Source: JBDIAG01 sp963835085 (GTDB lineage: Bacteria > Actinomycetota > Actinomycetes > Actinomycetales > CAWJMD01). From it: a stretch of DNA of 64,000 nt. Both the position numbers and the translations under genes were made by a program. The stretch lies in the NCBI GenBank assembly GCA_963835085.1, contig CAWIED010000001.1, forward strand, positions 3,472,001 through 3,536,000, written 5' to 3'. Positions 26,091-34,997 of the stretch are shown piece after piece (position 1 is the first letter of the stretch; each line of letters starts with the position of its first letter). The notes under the pieces were generated by a model. The model made no database searches. It was not told the DNA's origin and saw only the letters and a program-made list of their open reading frames with translations.

Positions 26091-27938
26091 ATGGGGCACT
26101 ATCGCTCGAACGTGCGCGATCTGGAGTTCATGTTGTTCGAGGTTCTGGGACGTCAGCACGTTCTGGGGCACGGCCCCTATGCAGACGTCGACGTCGACAC
26201 TGCGCGCGACATCCTCGATCAGGTGGCCATCCTCGCCGAGCACGAGCTGGCCGACTCATTGATCGACTCAGACCGCCACCCGCCCGTCTACGACCCCGCC
26301 ACCTGCAGCGTCACCATGCCCGCCGCATTCAAGCGCAGCTACCAGTCGTACCTCGATGCCGAGTGGTGGCGGATGGACATTCCCGAAGAGCTCGGCGGCC
26401 AACCCGTTCCGCCGTCACTGCGCTGGTCGGTGGCCGAGCTGGTGCTCGGCGCCAACCCGGCGGTGCATATGTTCTCGGCGGGCTTTGCCTTCGCCCGGGT
26501 GCTGTTCGAGCAGGGCACTCCGGAACAAAGGCGGCTCGCGCAGCACATGGTCGACAACCGCTGGGCCGCCTCGATGGTGCTCACCGAGCCCGACGCCGGC
26601 TCCGACGTGGGCGCGGGCCGCACCAAGGCCGTGCAGCAGCCCGACGGCACGTGGCACATCAGCGGCGTCAAGCGCTTCATCACCTCGGCGGAGTCAGACC
26701 TGCAGAGCAACGTCGTGCACTTCGTCCTCGCCCGCCCTGAGGGCGCCGGGCCGGGCACCAAGGGCCTGTCGCTGTTCATCGTGCCGAAGTTCCACGTGAA
26801 TCCGGCCACCGGCGAGCTGGGCGAGCGCAACGGCGTCTACACCACGAATCTCGAGCACAAGATGGGCCTCAAGGTCTCCACCACGTGTGAGCTGACCTTC
26901 GGCCAGCGCCAACCGGCGGTCGGCACCCTGTTGGGCGACGTGCACGACGGCATCGCGCAGATGTTCCTGATCATCGAGTTCGCCCGCATGATGGTGGGCA
27001 CCAAGGCCATCGCCACTCTCTCGACCGGCTATCTCAACGCCCTCGACTACGCCAAGACCCGCGTGCAGGGCCCCGACCTGACCCGGATGGCCGACAAGGC
27101 CGCACCACGGGTGCCGATCATCCAGCACCCCGACGTGCGCCGCTCGCTCATGCTGCAGAAGGCCTACGCGGAGGGCCTGCGGGCGCTCGTGCTCTACACC
27201 GCGAGCCACCAGGACACCGTGGCCGCGGCCCGGCTCGCCGCCGACGGGAGCACCGCCGACCCCGACGTCGCGCTGGCCGAGCGAGTCAACGACCTGCTGC
27301 TGCCACTGGTGAAGGGCGTGGGTTCCGAGCGGGCCTGGGTGCTGCTCGGCAGCGAGACGTTGCAGACGTTCGGCGGCTCCGGCTTCCTGCAGGACTACCC
27401 GATCGAGCAGTACGTGCGCGACGCCAAGATCGACACCCTCTACGAGGGCACCACGGCCATTCAGGGCCTCGACTTCTTCTTCCGCAAGATCGTGCGCGAC
27501 CGAGGACAAGCACTGGGTTACCTGGTCGGCCAGATCACGGAGACGGTGAAGGGCGAGTCCGGCTCGGACGACCTCGCGCGCGAGCGGGAACTGCTGGGCG
27601 AGGCGCTCGACGACGTGCAGTCGATCGTCGGCTTCATGGTGGAGAAGGCCGTGGCCGGGGGCGACCCGGCGGCGGTGTACGCGATCGGCCAGAACACCAC
27701 TCGGCTGCTGCTGGCCGCCGGCGACCTGGTGGTGGGTTGGCTGCTGGTGCGCTCGGCTGAGGTGGCCCTGGCCGCCCTGGAGGGCCAGCTCAGCGCCGCC
27801 GAGCGTGCGTTCTACGAGGGCAAGGTCAGCGCCGCCCGATTCTTCGCCAAGACCGTGCTGCCCACCCTGCGCAGCCAGCGCGCCATCGTCACCATGACCG
27901 ACAACGACCTCATGGAACTCGACGAGGCAGCCTTCTGA
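26091..27938 (+). CDS. acyl-CoA dehydrogenase, FadE5 type
   Basis: 615 residues, matching the long FadE5-like class (short ones are about 390). GGGAGGATCCG precedes the ATG. FAD/substrate blocks: MVLTEPDAGSDVGAGRTKA, IFIVPKFHV-like FIVPKFHVN, HKMGLKVSTTCELTFG, and a C-terminal extension with QTFGGSGFLQDYPIEQYVRDAKIDTLYEGTTAIQGLDFFFRKI, including the catalytic glutamate region (LYEGTTAIQ). First step of beta-oxidation, electrons going to ETF and then an EtfD-type reductase such as the one at 4.3 kb. Probably repressed through the paired upstream operators. Confidence 0.93.
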   Translation: MGHYRSNVRDLEFMLFEVLGRQHVLGHGPYADVDVDTARDILDQVAILAEHELADSLIDSDRHPPVYDPATCSVTMPAAFKRSYQSYLDAEWWRMDIPEELGGQPVPPSLRWSVAELVLGANPAVHMFSAGFAFARVLFEQGTPEQRRLAQHMVDNRWAASMVLTEPDAGSDVGAGRTKAVQQPDGTWHISGVKRFITSAESDLQSNVVHFVLARPEGAGPGTKGLSLFIVPKFHVNPATGELGERNGVYTTNLEHKMGLKVSTTCELTFGQRQPAVGTLLGDVHDGIAQMFLIIEFARMMVGTKAIATLSTGYLNALDYAKTRVQGPDLTRMADKAAPRVPIIQHPDVRRSLMLQKAYAEGLRALVLYTASHQDTVAAARLAADGSTADPDVALAERVNDLLLPLVKGVGSERAWVLLGSETLQTFGGSGFLQDYPIEQYVRDAKIDTLYEGTTAIQGLDFFFRKIVRDRGQALGYLVGQITETVKGESGSDDLARERELLGEALDDVQSIVGFMVEKAVAGGDPAAVYAIGQNTTRLLLAAGDLVVGWLLVRSAEVALAALEGQLSAAERAFYEGKVSAARFFAKTVLPTLRSQRAIVTMTDNDLMELDEAAF

Positions 27939-28396
27939 GCTCTCGGGTGCACAGCAGCCCAGAGGACGTGGTTACGCGTCGCCCGGAGCGTCGTCGACCC
28001 CATCCCAGCCACTGGAACGAGAGGTGCTGCGGTCCTGATCCCCGCAAATCCGGAATGGCGGGCATGCTGTCGAGCAGAATGCTGCTGGGATGAGCACACC
28101 ATCTGCCCAGGCACTGAAGTGACTCCTGCACGACGCTGCCAACGGACTGCGCCAAGGTGGGCATCGAACGACACAGCGACTCGTGACCCCCTTTGCTCGC
28201 GCGGCTTACCCGATGAAGGATAAATATTCCTATTCGGCCGCGATCCACACTTCTGGGCGTTTCGCCTACGTTGGACCGCCATTTGGCGGGTTGATATTAA
28301 ACTATTGCGCTGTCACGGCGGTTGTCGGCCGCCTCCGTTCTGCTCGACTATTGCAATAAGCGATCAGCTCGCCCGTTCTGAGACTTGGAGCAATCA
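27939..28396. other. 458-bp gap at the left border of the low-GC island
   Basis: No gene seen. Base composition drops from about 70% GC to clearly AT-richer sequence towards 28250-28390. A short palindrome CCGCC-ATTT-GGCGG (28276-28289) precedes TTGATATTAAACTATTG and probably marks the promoter/operator of the esterase operon. Confidence 0.5.
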
Positions 28397-29422
28397 ATGA
28401 AGATTTCCCCGAAATCTCCTCCGTACGACCCTGAGTTATCCGCATTTCTGGCCACCATGGAACCACTTTCCATCGAATTTTCGGTGGACGATATTGCGCG
28501 GGTTCGTGCCGAAACCCAGCAAGAGGCCCTGCCGATCGAGCAGTTGATCGCCGGCCGCGAGGTGGAGATCGAAGACCGGATAGTGCCAATTGGCGATGGA
28601 AATGTGGAGCTGCCGGTGTCGATCTTTCGGCCAAGGAAGGCTGTAGCGGCAGGACCGTGCATGTATTTCGCTCATGGTGGGGGGATGATCTTCGGGAATC
28701 GCCTGTCACATGTGGAACTGTTCCCGGACTGGGTGGAGACGTTCGGAATCACGGTGATATCGGTCGACTACCGGCTGGCACCCGAGCATCCCCATCCGAC
28801 ACCGTCGGAGGACTGTTACGCGGGTCTGGTGTGGACTGCCACCCACGCTAAGGAACTGCATATCGACCCACAGCGTATCCTCGTCGCCGGCGTTAGCGCC
28901 GGTGGTGGATTGGCAGCGTCGCTGGCCTTGATGGCTCGTGATCGAGGCGGTCCGGCGCTGCTAGGACAACTGCTCATCTGCCCGATGCTGGACGACCGTG
29001 ACGATACCGAGTCAACCCGCCAATTCGAGTCGGGACCATGGAGCCGGTCCAACAATCGCGTGGCATGGTCCGCCTTGCTTGGGCACGACGCAGCCGGACC
29101 AGCTGTGTCCGCATACGCCGCACCGGCGCGGGCAACAACACTTGACGACCTTCCACCTGCATACCTGGAGGTAGGTTCAGCAGAGGTCTTCCGCGATGAG
29201 GTCATCTCCTATGCGAGCAGGCTCTGGGCTAGTGGAGCAGTTGCCGAGCTGCATCTGTGGGCTGGAGGTTTCCACTGCTTCTGGCAGGTTGAATACGCCG
29301 CAGTGAGTCAGGCCGCCAAATCGGCTCGTGACGATTGGCTTGGCCGCCTCCTCGGCGCGAGCACGTTTCGCCATCCTGTCTCTGCAGTCAGATCATTGAC
29401 CTCAGAGCCGAAAGGCAACTAA
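28397..29422 (+). CDS. alpha/beta hydrolase, HSL-family esterase
   Basis: 341 residues from ATG 28397 (GGAG seven bases upstream). Hormone-sensitive-lipase family: oxyanion motif HGGG (YFAHGGGMIFGNR, about residue 92), nucleophile elbow GVSAGGG (about residue 165), catalytic Asp in EVGSAEVFRDE and His in GGFHCFW. Hydrolyses short acyl or aryl esters, cytoplasmic. Its TAA overlaps the start of the PucR-type regulator by one base, so the two are co-translated. Codon use is less G/C-biased than in the flanking genes. Confidence 0.93.
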   Translation: MKISPKSPPYDPELSAFLATMEPLSIEFSVDDIARVRAETQQEALPIEQLIAGREVEIEDRIVPIGDGNVELPVSIFRPRKAVAAGPCMYFAHGGGMIFGNRLSHVELFPDWVETFGITVISVDYRLAPEHPHPTPSEDCYAGLVWTATHAKELHIDPQRILVAGVSAGGGLAASLALMARDRGGPALLGQLLICPMLDDRDDTESTRQFESGPWSRSNNRVAWSALLGHDAAGPAVSAYAAPARATTLDDLPPAYLEVGSAEVFRDEVISYASRLWASGAVAELHLWAGGFHCFWQVEYAAVSQAAKSARDDWLGRLLGASTFRHPVSAVRSLTSEPKGN

Positions 29423-30462
29423 TGAAGGAATTGATCGGTCGCCTGGGGAATGTCGATCCCAGCGCTAGCGAAACGTTGAAGATCGTGGCCTACTTCGACC
29501 GTCTATTGGAAGGGCACGCCGGTCTGGATGCTTTCGTTCGAGGCGCGGCTGCGTTGAGCGGATGCCCAGCGGGCCTTATGGCGCCACGAATGTTGACTAT
29601 TTGCAGCGGCCCTACGGGTACACGACTGCCCCCTCCGTCAGTTGTGGATTCGGCGTGGCCTTCCAAAGGTCTGTGGCATGGCTCCGAGAGTGTCGTGTGG
29701 ATCCAACGAGAAGGCTCCTGCTCTTCAGCCGACATCATGGTTCTTGAACGTTTCGCTGCAGGCGTTCGTATCACTCTCGAACGAATTTACGGAGACCTCT
29801 TCGACGACCACGCATCGGTTGAAATGCTGCTAGACGCCACAGCAAGAACCGATGCTCGCAGAAGAGCAGCAAAGCGACTCAGGATCGATGATCGGCAGCC
29901 TATGCGAGTTGTGGCGAGGAATACTCGGGAGAAAACGGCCTCGCTGCCCTTGCTCTCGACGGTGATGGACACACCATACGGTCTCGTGCAGGCAACTATC
30001 GAATTGGCATCCTCAGAGCCAGATCATGATCAGGCCGCGGCTAACCGTACGGGCATCGGCCCCTGGGGCGACCTTAAAAGATTGCCTCACTCATGGGATG
30101 GAGCACTGATAGCTCTACGATTGACGACCGATTTGATACCCGTCGCCGTCTACGAGCAGCTTGGAGCCACCGCGACTCTTGCGTCGCTAGTCGACACAAC
30201 CACAGAACCGTATCCGGACGTGCAAGAACTCGCGAAACTCGCCGAAGAGTACGACTGGGCGCTCAATACACTCGGCGCCTTGATAGAACGAGAATCCGTG
30301 CGCAAAGCGGCCGTCCGGCTTGGGATCCATCACTCGACATTGCAAGCACGACTCAGCACTCTCGAAGCTGGGCTCGGGTATCAAATCAGCGCTCCCGGGG
30401 CACAACTGAGACTGGGCATCACACTGGCCCTCTTTCACCTATCGCATAACCGCTTCGGGTAG
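29422..30462 (+). CDS. PucR/CdaR-type transcription regulator
   Basis: 346 residues, coupled to the esterase by TAATG. The N-terminal 170 residues look like a GAF-type sensor domain; the C-terminal 60 residues are the PucR helix-turn-helix (TLGALIERESVRKAAVRLGIHHSTLQARLSTLEAGLGYQI). Such regulators usually control neighbouring catabolic genes. A 16-bp-stem palindrome directly downstream, before the MFS gene, could be its operator. Low-GC island member. Confidence 0.82.
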   Translation: MKELIGRLGNVDPSASETLKIVAYFDRLLEGHAGLDAFVRGAAALSGCPAGLMAPRMLTICSGPTGTRLPPPSVVDSAWPSKGLWHGSESVVWIQREGSCSSADIMVLERFAAGVRITLERIYGDLFDDHASVEMLLDATARTDARRRAAKRLRIDDRQPMRVVARNTREKTASLPLLSTVMDTPYGLVQATIELASSEPDHDQAAANRTGIGPWGDLKRLPHSWDGALIALRLTTDLIPVAVYEQLGATATLASLVDTTTEPYPDVQELAKLAEEYDWALNTLGALIERESVRKAAVRLGIHHSTLQARLSTLEAGLGYQISAPGAQLRLGITLALFHLSHNRFG

Positions 30463-30496
30463 GCATAGACCGGACATCGATCCGTTCGCGACCAGG

Positions 30497-30531
30497 TGAC
30501 TCTGCTCATCAACCCTTGATGAGCAGAGTCA
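30497..30531. terminator. perfect 16-bp hairpin between regulator and MFS gene
   Basis: TGACTCTGCTCATCAA (30497-30512), loop CCC, TTGATGAGCAGAGTCA (30516-30531). Very stable; no T-run follows. It may end the esterase-regulator transcript or serve as an operator for the transporter gene, which starts 33 bp later. Confidence 0.65.
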
Positions 30532-30563
30532 AAGAGACTTCTTCATTCAAGAAAGGGATTCGT

Positions 30564-32045
30564 ATGAGTACCATTTACAATACGCGCGAGCCAGAGGAAT
30601 TTCGCACCCTCATCCCCGCTCGGATGGACAGGCTGCCGTGGACCCGGTTCCACACCTTCCTACTCATTGCCCTCGGTGTATCTTGGTTCATCAATGGCAT
30701 AGAGACGCAGCTGGCCTCGCAGGGCGCAGTAATCCTTCTGCAGCCCGACACTCTCCACCTCACGCCAGCGTCAGCTGGCCTGCTGCCGACCTTCTACATC
30801 TTGGGAGAAGTCGTCGGCGCTATCTTCTTCGCGAGGCTGAGTGACCTCATGGGACGGCGCAAGCTCTTTCTCATCACACTGGGTCTTTTCATCGTCGGAA
30901 ACATCGCCTCGGCATTTGCGCCGAACTTCGAGGTGCTGCTCCTCTGCCGCATCATCGCCGGCCTAGGCATCGGCGGCGAGCAAGTCGCTATTGTCTCGGC
31001 TATCGACGAAATTATCCCGGCTCGGTTCCGAGCCCGTGCCAACATTGCTATCGGCGCAACGGTCTGGATCGGCGTTATGGTGGGCGCGGCTGCCGGATTC
31101 GTTCTTTACGACCCCAATTTCCTCGATCCAGCCATCTCTTGGAGAATTGCATACGCCACTGGCCCAATCCTGTGCATTCCCATTCTGTTTCTTCGCCGCA
31201 CTCTTCCCGAGAGCCCTCGCTGGTTGATGACGCACGGTCGTGGACATGAGGCTGAAGCCGTCATCCACCAGATCGAAACGGATCTGGAACGACGGGGCAA
31301 GAGGCTCCCAGAAATTCCGGCAGACCAGGCCATCAATATTCAGACGAATCCGCCGAAGGTTCGTTATGGGGAAGTCCTGCGCGTCATGTTCGTTCAATAC
31401 CCGCGCCGCACCTTCGCAGCATTGTCCGTGCTCACGACGCAGGGGTTCCTCTATACTGCGATCTTCTTCACGTTCTCCTTGGTCTTGGCCAGATTCTACG
31501 ACATCAGCGCTTCGGCGTTGTCTCTCTACACCTTCATTTTCGGTGCCGGCAACGCCCTCGGTGCGTTGCTCGGGCCGCTATTCGACACGGTAGGCAGGCG
31601 AAAGATGATGCTGATCAGCTATGGCGGAGCCGCCATCGTGCTCGCCATCACTGCCGTGCTCTTCCAAGCTAATCTGCTCAACGCCATCACCCTCACTCTG
31701 TTGTGGTGGCTCGGCTTCTTCATCGCTTCTGCCGGTGCAGGTGCGGCTTACGTTGTGGCCAGCGAGACATTCCCTATTGAGGTGAGAGCTTCGGCACTCG
31801 CGATCTTCTTCGTCATCGCGCAGGGCACTGGCGCAATTGGTCCGGTGCTGTTCGGTTTCCTCATTGGCGATGGCACTGACCGCTCGCCGTTGATGATCGG
31901 GTACCTGGTCGCCGCTGCCCTGGTAGCCGCAGGAGGCCTCATTATGTGGTTCTTCGGCACTGAGGCCGCAGGAAAGTCTCTTGAGGACGTCGCACCGCCT
32001 CTCGCCTCGGGCAGCCAACCGGTAGTGATGCCTGATCATGATTGA
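30564..32045 (+). CDS. MFS transporter, sugar/aromatic acid type
   Basis: 493 residues from ATG 30564 with AAAGGG upstream. Twelve membrane helices; MFS signature motifs ARLSDLMGRRK (loop 2-3) and PLFDTVGRRKM (loop 8-9), RIIAGLGIGGEQVAI, and PESPRWLM after helix 6, as in metabolite:H+ symporters of the SP/AAHS groups. Likely imports the substrate handled by the neighbouring ester hydrolases; substrate not deducible. Ends 22 bp before the preferred start of the SGNH gene. Confidence 0.92.
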   Translation: MSTIYNTREPEEFRTLIPARMDRLPWTRFHTFLLIALGVSWFINGIETQLASQGAVILLQPDTLHLTPASAGLLPTFYILGEVVGAIFFARLSDLMGRRKLFLITLGLFIVGNIASAFAPNFEVLLLCRIIAGLGIGGEQVAIVSAIDEIIPARFRARANIAIGATVWIGVMVGAAAGFVLYDPNFLDPAISWRIAYATGPILCIPILFLRRTLPESPRWLMTHGRGHEAEAVIHQIETDLERRGKRLPEIPADQAINIQTNPPKVRYGEVLRVMFVQYPRRTFAALSVLTTQGFLYTAIFFTFSLVLARFYDISASALSLYTFIFGAGNALGALLGPLFDTVGRRKMMLISYGGAAIVLAITAVLFQANLLNAITLTLLWWLGFFIASAGAGAAYVVASETFPIEVRASALAIFFVIAQGTGAIGPVLFGFLIGDGTDRSPLMIGYLVAAALVAAGGLIMWFFGTEAAGKSLEDVAPPLASGSQPVVMPDHD

Positions 32046-32067
32046 TCGAGAATTAGGGAGCCGACCG

Positions 32068-32958
32068 ATGACCAGAGAAATAGTCGGACTGCACGAAGAC
32101 TTCGGCAAGGGATATGTACCTGAATGCTGGGCCGACACGGACCTATTGAAAGATTCCTTCGATTGGATCAGATTTACCAGGCTCGAAAACGTCCCGCTGC
32201 TGGGTCGTCGTCGAGTTGATGAGGCTGCGAGCCTCGGTCTGTGGTCTCGGGTTGCAGGATGTACGCCGGATGACCTGATCGCGGTGCTTACCCATCTGCG
32301 AGACCGGGTGGATCGCATAGCGGACTTGCTCGTTGATGACCTCGGGATCGAATTGCTGGGTGCAATCGCTGAGCCCGGATCGCGAGTTGTCGCTGTCGGT
32401 GATTCCATCACGGCGGACAGGCTGGGATGGGCATCGTTACTTGAAACCATGCTCGCCAAGGCCGATCGCTCGATCACCTTTATCAACTCGGGGTTGGCCG
32501 GCACGACATCGACAGACACCATCGAGCGGCTCGACCTGATCGCCGCGACCAAGCCCGACGTAGTGCTGCTCATGATCGGCACGAATGACGCGAGATCTCA
32601 GCGTCTGCTCCCGGGGCAAACACTCGTCTCGGAGGGGGAATCGCAGAGGAACCTCGATCTCCTCCTTGAGGCGTTGGCCATGCTCGCCTCGCGGGTCATC
32701 GTCTTTACGCCCCCGCCGCTGTGGGCTGGTCCCAGCCAAGCGGCGATGCTCGATGGACGGTCAGAGAACACGTCCTGCGCCGAGGCACTCGACAGGCTCG
32801 CAGAGCACATACGAACCATCCGTCGCGACGTGGTCGACCTACGACAGCCGGCAGCATTCGACCCCATGGATCCGTTATTCATGGCGGAGGACGGAGTGCA
32901 TCCGGAGGTCTCTGGCCACATCGCGATCCTCAAGGCCTTGCTACGCCAACTCAACTAG
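32068..32958 (+). CDS. SGNH/GDSL-family hydrolase
   Basis: 296 residues from ATG 32068, preferred because AGGGAG lies eight bases upstream; ATG 32038, overlapping the MFS stop, is possible. Blocks: VVAVGDSITADRLGW (nucleophile Ser, about residue 117), INSGLAGTTSTD (Gly), LMIGTNDAR (Asn) and EDGVHPEVSGH (Asp/His near the C-terminus). The 100-residue N-terminal part is of unknown fold. No signal peptide, so a cytoplasmic esterase. Last gene of the low-GC island. Confidence 0.9.
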   Translation: MTREIVGLHEDFGKGYVPECWADTDLLKDSFDWIRFTRLENVPLLGRRRVDEAASLGLWSRVAGCTPDDLIAVLTHLRDRVDRIADLLVDDLGIELLGAIAEPGSRVVAVGDSITADRLGWASLLETMLAKADRSITFINSGLAGTTSTDTIERLDLIAATKPDVVLLMIGTNDARSQRLLPGQTLVSEGESQRNLDLLLEALAMLASRVIVFTPPPLWAGPSQAAMLDGRSENTSCAEALDRLAEHIRTIRRDVVDLRQPAAFDPMDPLFMAEDGVHPEVSGHIAILKALLRQLN

Positions 32959-33050
32959 TTCACTTCGACCGCAGTCGCCACCTGACTTGTTCCACCTGGG
33001 CTAAATGCTGACGATTGTTCGAGCAATGGCAACCAAGTTCATAGGCGAGT

Positions 33051-33271
33051 ATGCAGGCACTACTCGCGGTGATCGTTCGCCAGGTCCGGCTCGTCGATGC
33101 CCACTCCGCGGGCTAGCTGCTGGCCGCTACCGGCACCTCGGACATCGTCGACGCCCTCCTGGCGATGCTCGCGACTCCCGGCGATCAACTCAATTGCTCA
33201 CCGGCGACCCGGACGACCTACAGGCGCTCCTCGGGGAGCGCAGCATCCCGGTCCAGGTCGTAACGGTCTGA
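33051..33271 (+). pseudogene. PIN-domain (VapC-like) toxin remnant
   Basis: Reading through one stop (tag near 33113) and one frame slip near 33187 gives the C-terminal half of a PIN protein: VRQVRLVDAHSAG, LLAATGTSDIVDALLAMLATPGDQ, then LLTGDPDDLQALLGERSIPVQVVTV. The pattern T-x-DIVDA followed by TGDPDDL holds the acidic active-site residues of PIN nucleases. The N-terminal half and any antitoxin are gone. Its 3' end overlaps, antisense, the 3' end of the radical-SAM gene. Confidence 0.7.
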
Positions 33272-33952
33272 CGTTCCGATCGCAAGGAATCCGTCCTGCC
33301 TCACCAGCGGCAGCTCCGCCAGCAACGCCTCCAGCTGATGAGTCTCGGCCCAGCCATTGAGCGTCGTGGTCCCGTCTGGATGAACCCGCACCTCGATCCT
33401 GTCGCCCTGTTGCTCCAGCCGATCGGACAAGTCCTGGTACCTATCGGTGAGGAAATGGAATCGCTGATTGGTGGAGCCGACCCAGGGACGAACTCGATCA
33501 GGCCTGGCAGGCTGGTACGGGCCATCGACCAACAGATCAGTGGCTGACAGCAGCCGCTGCGTCCCGGGATCTGCGATAGCGCGCGAGTTCAGTCGTCCGA
33601 GGGTGTACCCGGTGAAGGTCATCACCGTGAGCCCAGCCGCCTGCACCAGCTCTGCGAAGTCAGCCATCTGGTCGGCCTGCTCGAAGGGCTCGCCACCGAG
33701 CAGGGTGACCCCTTCGACCGCCTCGGGATCGAGGTGGTCGAACAACTCTGCCGGGGTGAGCGCCTCTCCCCCTACCGCATCCCAGAGCTGGGGGTTGAAG
33801 CATCCCTGGCAGCCGATCGAACAGCCTTGAACCCAGACGGCGAACCGCCGACCCGGGCCTTCGGCTTGGGTAGCCGGGATGACCCGGGCAACCCGAATGG
33901 CTCGTCCGGAAGCCTTCGAATCCGTGTTGACCGCCTGACTGTGGCCGCTCAC
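33218..33952 (-). CDS. small radical-SAM (NrdG-like activase) protein
   Basis: 244 residues from GTG 33952, which has GGGGAGG six bases upstream; the frame is open further upstream and merges with the HhH gene (see that entry). The 4Fe-4S motif is C44-x3-C48-x2-C51 in WVQGCSIGCQGCFNPQLWD; VTLLGGEPFEQ is the SAM-binding GGE motif. This is the compact fold of anaerobic ribonucleotide reductase activase and organic-radical-activating proteins. No NrdD-like partner is near, so the target may be another operon product. Its last 18 codons lie over the dead PIN gene. Confidence 0.85.
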   Translation of the reverse strand: MSGHSQAVNTDSKASGRAIRVARVIPATQAEGPGRRFAVWVQGCSIGCQGCFNPQLWDAVGGEALTPAELFDHLDPEAVEGVTLLGGEPFEQADQMADFAELVQAAGLTVMTFTGYTLGRLNSRAIADPGTQRLLSATDLLVDGPYQPARPDRVRPWVGSTNQRFHFLTDRYQDLSDRLEQQGDRIEVRVHPDGTTTLNGWAETHQLEALLAELPLVRQDGFLAIGTSDRYDLDRDAALPEERL

Positions 33953-33965
33953 AGGCTGCCTCCCC

Positions 33966-34795
33966 TCAGAAATCGAGCAGCCGGCCTCGTCCGGGCTCAG
34001 ACCACGGACCCGGCGACCGGACGACGAGATACTCGCGAGGCGGACGAGTTCATGGGGTTGGAGCCCGAGCGTGAACGCGAGATCGTCCAGGTCCCGGAAC
34101 GGCCCCCGCGCCTGACGGGTCGCGACGATGCGCTGGGCGAGCTCGGGTCCGACCGGGCCAACGGCGGCAAGCTCGTGAAGCGAGGCCTGGTTCACGTCTA
34201 CTCCGATCGGCCGGTCAAGAGGCCTCGACCAACTCGCCTGCGTGCCGGGCTCCGCCGGACGCGTCCATGGCGGAGCCGGAGGCGCTGCATTCTGAGCACC
34301 CTGACCGGCCGGAGACCACGACCCGGACTGACCCGCAACAGGCCCCTGTGGAGGTGGCCCGTAGTACACCGACGCCGGCTGCCCCCAGCCGGGAGTCGCG
34401 GTCATGACCGGCGGCTGGGCCATCGGCGAGTGCGTCGCGTACCAGGAGCGTCGATGGGCGAGCTCGATCAAGTACCGCCGGTTCATCACGATCGATTGCA
34501 CGGTGGCTCCCAGCCAACACAGCAGGAGGCAGACCGTGAAGAGGGTGCCTCGGAGCCCGTTCTGGTCATCCACAACGATGAACGTCGCGATCATCAGGAC
34601 GGTATAGATGGCAGCCGAGAGCCAATACTTTGCACGTCTGATTTGCAGGCCGGCAACGAAGAAACCAAGCCAGGCCAACATGCCGAGCGACAGCAGTGGC
34701 ACCAGAATCCACCAGGAATTGAGCATTCGCCACGATCGTGAGGCGAGCTTGTCCTGCGGCGTCCGAAAGGGCGGGTCAGCCTTCTCGGACGTCAT
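33966..34795 (-). pseudogene. membrane helix-hairpin-helix (ComEA-like) protein, frameshifted 3' end
   Basis: ATG 34795 follows GGAGG. Three or four membrane helices (about residues 26-110), a Pro/Gln/Gly-rich linker, then a helix-hairpin-helix domain (VDVNQASLHELAAVGPVGPELAQRIV, FRDLDDLAFTLGLQPHELVRL). Just after LVRL, about 34035, the current frame runs on into the radical-SAM gene, but the neighbouring frame gives REYLVVRSPGPWSEPGRGRL, LDF and a stop at 33966-33968, immediately followed by the radical-SAM ribosome site. A one-base loss in cgcctcgcgag is the simplest explanation; a true fusion is the alternative. Role unknown; HhH domains bind DNA or proteins. Confidence 0.7.
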
Positions 34796-34997
34796 GGCGC
34801 ACCTCCACCTGTCGTCTCTGGTGGATTGACTCGTGATACTCCGCCGTGAAGGCGCTCTGCACTGTCTGCGCGCCCAATAGTTCTTCCAGGATGGGCAGAT
34901 AATCCAGGCATCGAGGCCCACTGACCCCGATGGTGTGGGCTGTGATCGACCCGTCGGCGGCTACCCGGACCTCGATCCGGGGACGTTGGCGGGTCAC
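34776..34997 (-). CDS. DUF2997 protein
   Basis: 73 residues, GTG start overlapping the DUF1257 stop (GTGA). RPRIEVRVAADGSITAHTIG followed by GPRCLDYLPILEELLG and VQSAFTAEYHES matches the short DUF2997 family, which in cyanobacteria and actinobacteria is encoded beside DUF1257 (Ycf35-like) proteins. No catalytic residues are known. Its 3' end overlaps the HhH gene start by 20 bp. Confidence 0.85.
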   Translation of the reverse strand: MTRQRPRIEVRVAADGSITAHTIGVSGPRCLDYLPILEELLGAQTVQSAFTAEYHESIHQRRQVEVRHDVREG

